64,000 bases of DNA from Ruixingdingia sedimenti (GTDB lineage: Bacteria > Pseudomonadota > Alphaproteobacteria > Rhodobacterales > Rhodobacteraceae): the NCBI RefSeq assembly GCF_031432425.1, contig NZ_JAVKPH010000019.1, positions 1-64,000 of the forward strand, read 5' to 3'. Within the stretch, counting starts at the first letter, position 1; each line of letters starts with the position of its first letter. Below, piece after piece: positions 58,759-64,000 of the stretch. The position numbers were made by a program, and so were the translations under genes. The notes under the pieces are model-generated. The model worked only from the letters and a program-made list of their open reading frames with translations. It had not been told where the DNA came from and did not search any database.

Positions 58759-61488
58759 TTACCGCTCCTGCTTGCGCAGCAACAGGATGGCGATGGCGGT
58801 GAACGCTGGTCCGAACAGCGCCAGTCGCCACAGCGCATCGCCAAGGTCGGCAAGGCTCATACCCTTGGTGAAGCTGCCGACACTAACCATCATGTACCAT
58901 GTGGTCGGCCATAGGTAACCGATGGTCTGTGCCGGCCCTTCAAGCGAAGAGACTGGCACCATCATGCCCGAGAACTGCATCGTTGGCATGACCGACAGAA
59001 CTGCCGCAGCGAAGGCTGCCGTCACCTGTGTGCCCGCGATCATCGAGATCATCAGTCCCCAGCCGGTCGCCGCCAGCGCATAGACCAGTGTGGCCAGGAC
59101 CAGCACCATTGGACTGCCTTTCAGCGGCACCCCCAGCACCACCACCACGAGCACAGTCAGAATGGCAAAGTTCATCAGCGTGATACCGACATAGACCAGT
59201 TGCTTGCCGATCAGGAACTCGGCCCTCCCGGTCGGCGTGACATAGAAATTGGTGATGGTGCCGATTTCCTTTTCCCGTGCCACGCTGACCGCCATCAGGA
59301 TCGCCGGAAACAGCAAGAGCAGCATCGGTGGGATGGTCGGGCCGATGGCCGGCAAGCTCTCCATCGCCGAATTGTAGCGAAAGCGCGGCTCCATCTGCAC
59401 GGCTGGCGTCACCAAGGCCGGGCCTGTCGGCAAGGTCGCTGCTGCCATCTGGTTGGCGCCGGTCACATAGCTTTCCACGGTGCCCGCGCGACTGGTGTCG
59501 GTGCCGTCGATGGTGGCGGCAATGCTGGTCCCATGGCCTGCGCGCAGGTCGGCACCGAAATCCGGTGGAATCTCGACCGCCAGTGTCAGCTCGCCGCTGG
59601 CAAGGCGCTCGCGCAGCGCGTCCACGTCGTGCAGATCGGCATGGCGGATGAACCAGCCCGAATCCTCGAAGGCTGACAGCCAGGCGCGACTTTCCGGGCT
59701 GCGGTCATGGTCCAGCACCGCGAAGGGGATGTTGCGCACGTCCTGCGAGATGCCGAAGGACATGATCAACAGCAGCACCGCCGAGCCGAGGAAGGCAAAG
59801 ACCAGCCGCACCGGGTCGCGTCGCACCTGCATTGCCTCGCGCGCGGTATAGGCCAGCATCCGGCTGAGGCTGAAGCCGGTGGCATCGACAGGCGGGGCCG
59901 GCTCGCTTGCCAGCCCCTCGGCCACCGGCGCCTCGGGCGGGATGGCAGCGGAAATATAGTGGATGAAGGCCTGTTCCAGATCGGCTGTGCCGCTTTGTGC
60001 GACGATGCCCTGCGGCGTGTCAGTGATGAGGACACGGCCGGCATGCATCAGCGACATGCGGTCACAACGCAGCGCCTCATCCATGAAATGGGTCGAAATG
60101 AAAATCGTCACCCGATCCTTGCGCGACAGCTCCATCAGCAATTGCCAGAAATCATCGCGGGCCTGCGGATCCACGCCCGAGGTCGGCTCGTCCAGGATCA
60201 GGATTTCCGGCGAATGGATGACGGCAACCGCCAGCGACAGCCGTTGCCGCAAGCCCAGCGGCAAGCCGCCCGCAGGCTGGTCAAGGTAATCCGTCAGACC
60301 GAAGCGGGCGACCAGATCATCAATGCGGGTGCGCGCCAGTTCGCGGGGCAGATGGAACAGTCGCGCGTGCAGGACCAGGTTCTCGTGCACGCTGAGTTCG
60401 CCATAAAGCGAAAACGCCTGTGTCATGAAACCGACGCGGGCGCGGGCATCCATGCCCTGCTCGGCGATGGGGCGGCCGAAGATCCAGGCCTCGCCCTCGC
60501 TGGGTGGCAAGAGGCCGGTCAGCATCTTCATGGTCGTGGTCTTGCCGCAGCCGTTCGAGCCGAGAAAGCCGAAAATCTCGCCGCGTGGAATGTCGAAGCT
60601 GACGTTGTCGACAGCGGTGAAATCGCCGAAACGTCGGGTCAGGCCCCGCGCCTTGATAGCGATGTCTCCATCCGGTGAGGGAGAGGGTGTCGCGGGCGAG
60701 ATCACCGGCGTATCTGCTGCGCCGTCATCCGGCCCGCCCGTGCGCCGCAGCAGGCTGACATAGGCATCCCCAACCGATACGGTGCCGGTCCGCCCCATCA
60801 GCGCCTGTGGCGAGCCTTCTGCCAGAACATGACCGTCGTTCATCGCCACCAGGTGATCGAAAAGCGCCGCTTCCTCCATATAGGCGGTCGAGACCAGCAC
60901 GCTCATTTGCGGACGGTCCCTGCGAATGGCTTCGATCAGATCCCAGAACTGGCGGCGCGACAGCGGATCGACGCCGGTTGTCGGCTCGTCCAGCAACAGG
61001 AAGTCCGGGTCATGGATCAGCGCCGCGCAAAGCCCTGTCTTCTGCTTCATCCCCCCTGAGAGTTTGCCGGCGGGTCGCTCGAGAAAAGGAAACAGCCCGG
61101 TCGCCCGCGTCAGGCGCGCGATCCTTGCCGACCGATCGGCCCGGCCGAGGCCGAACAGCTTGCCGAAGAACTCCAGATTCTCGCGCACCGAAAGATCGTG
61201 GTAGAGGTTCTTGCCCAAGCCCTGCGGCATGAAGGCCAATCGGTTGCCGACCGCGTTGCGGTGGCGCGCGCTGCCCATGGCGCCACCAAGGCAGGTGATG
61301 CCGCCCTCCTGAAGGCGCTTGGCGCCAGCAACGAGCCCCATCAGCGTCGATTTGCCGACCCCGTCGGGGCCGATCAGCCCGACCATCCGCCCGGCGGGCA
61401 GGTCAAGCGAGACATCCGCAAGCGCCAGCACCTTGCCATAGCGATGCGTAACACCCTCCAGCCGGGCGACGGGTTCGGGCGTTGTCAT
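58759..61488 (-). CDS. ABC transporter: two ATPase domains fused to a permease
   Basis: The 909-residue protein has ABC domain 1 (Walker A GPDGVGKST near residue 40, KLSGGMKQKTGL, LLLDEPTTGVDP) and ABC domain 2 (GSNGCGKTT near 305, ILILDEPTSGVDP near 437). A C-terminal ABC2 membrane domain (about 535-909) ends FGPAFTAIAILLLRK. This is the RbbA/YhiH layout of drug or toxic-compound exporters. In domain 2 the signature is GGLPLGLRQRLSL, without the standard LSGGQ. It overlaps hlyD by four bases. Confidence 0.9.
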   Translation of the reverse strand: MTTPEPVARLEGVTHRYGKVLALADVSLDLPAGRMVGLIGPDGVGKSTLMGLVAGAKRLQEGGITCLGGAMGSARHRNAVGNRLAFMPQGLGKNLYHDLSVRENLEFFGKLFGLGRADRSARIARLTRATGLFPFLERPAGKLSGGMKQKTGLCAALIHDPDFLLLDEPTTGVDPLSRRQFWDLIEAIRRDRPQMSVLVSTAYMEEAALFDHLVAMNDGHVLAEGSPQALMGRTGTVSVGDAYVSLLRRTGGPDDGAADTPVISPATPSPSPDGDIAIKARGLTRRFGDFTAVDNVSFDIPRGEIFGFLGSNGCGKTTTMKMLTGLLPPSEGEAWIFGRPIAEQGMDARARVGFMTQAFSLYGELSVHENLVLHARLFHLPRELARTRIDDLVARFGLTDYLDQPAGGLPLGLRQRLSLAVAVIHSPEILILDEPTSGVDPQARDDFWQLLMELSRKDRVTIFISTHFMDEALRCDRMSLMHAGRVLITDTPQGIVAQSGTADLEQAFIHYISAAIPPEAPVAEGLASEPAPPVDATGFSLSRMLAYTAREAMQVRRDPVRLVFAFLGSAVLLLIMSFGISQDVRNIPFAVLDHDRSPESRAWLSAFEDSGWFIRHADLHDVDALRERLASGELTLAVEIPPDFGADLRAGHGTSIAATIDGTDTSRAGTVESYVTGANQMAAATLPTGPALVTPAVQMEPRFRYNSAMESLPAIGPTIPPMLLLLFPAILMAVSVAREKEIGTITNFYVTPTGRAEFLIGKQLVYVGITLMNFAILTVLVVVVLGVPLKGSPMVLVLATLVYALAATGWGLMISMIAGTQVTAAFAAAVLSVMPTMQFSGMMVPVSSLEGPAQTIGYLWPTTWYMMVSVGSFTKGMSLADLGDALWRLALFGPAFTAIAILLLRKQER

Positions 61489-62513
61489 GGCGTGTCTGCG
61501 CCGGCTGTCGCGGGCAGGTCGATCAACGGTGGCGTCAGGCCGACGGGCCAGCTTGGCAGGTGGCCATCCGGATCGGCCAACCGCACCCAGACCACGCCGC
61601 GCACGCCGGTCTTGACCTGATCTGCGCGCGCCTCGACCAGTTCAGGCGGCACCCGCACCCGGATACGAAACATCAGGTTTTCGCGCTCGGTCAGGGTCTC
61701 GACCTGTTTGGGGGTGAACTGGGCCTGCGGCGAGACGAACATCACCTGCGCCGGCATCGCGCGATCAGGCATGATGTCGGCCACGATCCGCGCCTCGTCA
61801 CCGATTACCACCCTTGGTGCGTCAGCAGCGGGCAGGAAAAATTCCATATAGACATCTTCGAGACTGGCCAGCGTCAGGATATTGCCGCCGGCGCCGATGA
61901 TCTCGCCCGGCTGGGCCAGCCGGTAAAGCACCCGTCCCGCTCCCTCAGCATGCAGCGTGGCATCTGCGATCCTGGCCGCGATCTCGTCGCGGGCTGCGGC
62001 CTCGGCATCGACACTGCGTTCCCGTGAACGAAGCGTTGCATGGGCCGCCGCAAGTCCGGCTTCGGCGACACTGACCTCGGTGCGCTTGATGTCCAGATTG
62101 GCTTGCGAGGTAATATCGCGGCTGGCCAACCGCTCGGTGCGGGTCGCCTCGCTCTCTGCCAGCGCCAGCCGCGCCTCGGCCTCGTCCACTTGAGCTGAGG
62201 CTACCCCGACGGCGGCATGGGCGCTCTCCACGGCTGCCTCGGCGCGGGCCAGTTGTGCGCGCAGTTCTGCCGTATCCATCACCACCAGCACGTCGCCTTT
62301 GCTGACCCGGTCTCCCTCGCGCACGCGGATTTCCGCGATGCGCCCCGCCAGTCGCGGCGAAATGTCGATCAGATCGGCCTCGATGCGGCCGTTGCCGCGC
62401 GAAAATCCATCCGGTGGCAGGTCGGAGGGTTTCAACAGCACCGTCCAAGCGCCAAAGCCCATCAGCCCGGCCAGCGCAATGGCGAGGATGATCATGGAAA
62501 CACGGCGGGTCAT
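61485..62513 (-). CDS. HlyD-family periplasmic adaptor
   Basis: The 342-residue membrane-fusion protein has an N-terminal anchor (MIILAIALAGLMGFGAWTVLL), RGNGRIEADLIDISPRLAGRIAEIRVREGDRVSKGDVL (lipoyl half), a long alpha-hairpin (residues 80-170) and the second lipoyl half. It joins the ABC permeases to an outer-membrane channel (none encoded here). It is coupled to tetR (ATGA) and the ATPase gene. Confidence 0.9.
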   Translation of the reverse strand: MTRRVSMIILAIALAGLMGFGAWTVLLKPSDLPPDGFSRGNGRIEADLIDISPRLAGRIAEIRVREGDRVSKGDVLVVMDTAELRAQLARAEAAVESAHAAVGVASAQVDEAEARLALAESEATRTERLASRDITSQANLDIKRTEVSVAEAGLAAAHATLRSRERSVDAEAAARDEIAARIADATLHAEGAGRVLYRLAQPGEIIGAGGNILTLASLEDVYMEFFLPAADAPRVVIGDEARIVADIMPDRAMPAQVMFVSPQAQFTPKQVETLTERENLMFRIRVRVPPELVEARADQVKTGVRGVVWVRLADPDGHLPSWPVGLTPPLIDLPATAGADTP

Positions 62514-63157
62514 GATGTGACCTCGTTGCAGTCGTCGGCGTTACCGGTCGGTGGGTTGGCGCTACCCAGGACGCCCGTGCGATAGATTACGAAAACTCGC
62601 AACGCATCGGCGCGCATCCGGGTCACGTCGCCATGCAACAAAAGCTGCACGACAAGACCCTGGATCATGCCCAAATAAAGCGTGGCTGCGGCCTCGATAT
62701 CCAGCTCCCGGCTCAGCGCGCCTTCTGCCACGCCCGCCGACAGGATGCGGTGCAGCCGCGTGGCGTAGTTTTCAAGCAGCACGCGCGCCATCCGCTTCGC
62801 CGCCGTATCACTGTTGCGCTGAAGCTGACCGAAGATCATCCGCGGCACACCGGGATGTTCGGCGATGAAGTCGACATGGCCCAGAAACATTGCCTCGAGG
62901 GCGGCCATGGGTTCGGCCTGCGCGCCCGCCAGCCGATCGATGCGCGCCAGCAGCCGGTCGGCCACCCACTCCATCGTCCCCAGCCAGAGCGCTTCCTTGT
63001 TCGGGAAGTGCTTGAACAGCGCCCCCTGCGTCATGCGCATATGTGCGGCAACCTCGGTGGTGGTGATGGTTTCCGGATTGGCGTGCGCTGCCAGTTCCAC
63101 GACCGCCTCGACCGCCTCGGCGCGGCGCTGCTCGGCGGGCAGATATTTTGCACGCAT
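62510..63157 (-). CDS. TetR-family repressor of the efflux operon
   Basis: The 215-residue regulator has an N-terminal HTH (VVELAAHANPETITTTEVAAHMRMTQGALFKHFPNKEALW, residues 20-60) and a C-terminal helical ligand domain. The start at 63157 follows GAGGG; an upstream frame start at 63202 lies in the promoter. As the first gene of tetR-hlyD-ABC-permease it probably represses its own operon until a substrate binds. Confidence 0.9.
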   Translation of the reverse strand: MRAKYLPAEQRRAEAVEAVVELAAHANPETITTTEVAAHMRMTQGALFKHFPNKEALWLGTMEWVADRLLARIDRLAGAQAEPMAALEAMFLGHVDFIAEHPGVPRMIFGQLQRNSDTAAKRMARVLLENYATRLHRILSAGVAEGALSRELDIEAAATLYLGMIQGLVVQLLLHGDVTRMRADALRVFVIYRTGVLGSANPPTGNADDCNEVTS

Positions 63158-63202
63158 GATATGCCCTCGGATAAGCGTGTTTGATGAAAAGTATGTGTTC
63201 AC

Positions 63203-63231
63203 TTCCTATGAGTTTGTAGATGACTCGTCAA
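63203..63231 (-). promoter_or_regulatory. Probable promoter of the efflux operon
   Basis: On the minus strand TTGACG, 17 bases, TAGGAA, about 46 bases upstream of the tetR ATG. The AT-rich region around it could hold a TetR operator. Confidence 0.5.
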
Positions 63232-63329
63232 TGGGAAAATCTGGTGAAGTAACCATTCACCATCCAGGATTCGCATGATAAATTAATAGAAGTGATTGAT
63301 CGCTTGATTCTTGAATGTGGAGATGCGCG

Positions 63330-63740
63330 ATGCCGGCGAGAGCCAAATTCAAGGGTGGGGATCAATCGGAGATCTCACAATGTTACGTCACACCAAATGC
63401 CCTCATCCTCATCGCCGCTTTAAGCCTGTCGGTTGTGGCACAGCCCGCGCAGGCCGAGGTCATGAGTGCCGCTGAGATTGCGGAGCAGATCGTCGATAAG
63501 GATCTGGTCGCGCGGCGCATGGGGGCCAGGGTCCATTTGCGCTATGATGTCAGCGGCACAGTCACGATCCGCGCCCCATTCTTTTCCGGACGGGTAGTTG
63601 GGAGCGCGATGGCGATCTGCTGTGCATGACCTCAGGGGCGGGCCAAATCCCGGAACCTCATGCCATGGCTTTGAGAACCTCGGTGGTGGGCGGTTTCGCA
63701 CCTCTGACGGCAATCCTCACGGCCTGCATCATGGACCACC
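63330..63740 (+). pseudogene. Frameshifted small periplasmic protein gene
   Basis: A signal peptide (LILIAALSLSVVAQPAQA) and MSAAEIAEQIVDKDLVARRMGARVHLRYD are in one frame. WERDGDLLCM lies in a second frame after 63580 and GTSCHGFENLGGGRFRTSDGN in a third after 63630. Together they form one recognisable small secreted protein with at least two frameshifts. The family is not named. Confidence 0.6.
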
Positions 63741-63796
63741 TGAGATGCGTATAGGACCGAGTCATACCCCGGCCGTCGGGCTGCCAATATCACAAC

Positions 63797-64000
63797 TCAG
63801 GAACCCGGCGACGCGCGTTGCACGACCGCAGCTTGCCATTCCTGGATCGCCTTTTGCAGGCCTTGAGCATAGGCAGTCTGCGCCGCAACCAGTGGTGCCC
63901 CCATGGCCAGGACCCCGCTCATGCTGGCTCCAGCCAACTGCATGAAAATATCTGTCGGCAAGCTGAAGGAAGTTTCGGGTTCATATTGCTGCGAGACTCG
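63797..64000 (-). CDS. Partial gene at the window edge, C-terminal 67 residues
   Basis: On the minus strand the frame is open from the window end to TGA at 63797: FMQLAGASMSGVLAMGAPLVAAQTAYAQGLQKAIQEWQ. It is helical and Ala/Gln-rich, somewhat like a phasin C-terminus; the assignment is a guess. Its start lies beyond the window. Confidence 0.4.
   Translation of the reverse strand, partial: RVSQQYEPETSFSLPTDIFMQLAGASMSGVLAMGAPLVAAQTAYAQGLQKAIQEWQAAVVQRASPGS

Noticed and set aside
1..64000. Integrase, tRNA, attachment sites or IS transposases
   Set aside because: Looked for tyrosine or serine recombinases, cloverleaf genes and DDE transposases; none is convincing in this window.
1..64000. CRISPR array
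   Set aside because: The only short regular repeats are the repA iterons and the sites before the relaxase; neither has spacer-like units.

Overview
The window is high-GC DNA that looks alphaproteobacterial, most likely Rhodobacterales and Paracoccus- or Rhodobacter-like. The RpoE/ChrR singlet-oxygen regulon, the form of its promoters and the codon use all point there. Most of it is the backbone of an integrative and conjugative element (ICE) or a related conjugative plasmid, interrupted by blocks of cargo. No integrase, tRNA gene or attachment site is visible, so neither end of the element is seen.

Layout. 0-9.5 kb: stability and anti-restriction genes (ArdC-like, DUF2958, a large ParB, several conserved DUF genes, a VapBC-type toxin-antitoxin pair, ArdB). 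9.6-18 kb: a 1,449-residue methyltransferase/strawberry-notch helicase protein, a Toprim protein, a highly folded probable RNA, a DUF2493 protein, a membrane protein and SSB. 18.2-19.7 kb: a transfer-control module (XRE regulator, small DUF2285-like protein, FseA-like activator whose two halves are joined only by a +1 frameshift). 19.75-29.9 kb: first cargo, a self-contained photo-oxidative-stress regulon (RpoE-ChrR, photolyase, cyclopropane-fatty-acid-synthase-like methyltransferase, DUF1365, FAD amine oxidase, TspO-like, fasciclin, two SDRs, DUF2177). Four of its promoters share one pattern, TGATC[C/T]-N18-TA[A/G]. 30.5-40.3 kb: excisionase-like RdfS, RepA with iterons inside its own gene, ParA, an orphan DNA methyltransferase, DUF2840, TraF, DUF736, lytic transglycosylase, a repeat-rich probable oriT, VirD2-like relaxase, TraG coupling protein and a CopG protein. 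40.4-46.3 kb: second cargo, copper/silver resistance (P-type ATPase, DUF411, DUF305-beta-propeller fusion, small His/Cys secreted proteins, a broken multicopper oxidase). 46.8-56.5 kb: the mating-pair-formation operon trbBCDEJ-K-LFGI plus DUF2274, with a 269-base run of N inside trbB. 56.4-64 kb: a LysR regulator, an operon for a drug-efflux ABC transporter with HlyD adaptor and TetR repressor, then decayed or partial genes.

How the parts fit. By analogy with ICEMlSymR7A of Mesorhizobium, the FseA-like activator would switch on the excisionase gene; the relaxase nicks oriT; TraG hands the strand to the Trb channel; RepA/ParA/ParB/SSB maintain the excised circle; ArdC, ArdB and the orphan methyltransferase protect it from restriction. 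The cargo lies at gene junctions of the backbone: between fseA and rdfS, between copG and trbB, and beyond lysR. All family assignments come from reading motifs and gene order; no database search was run.
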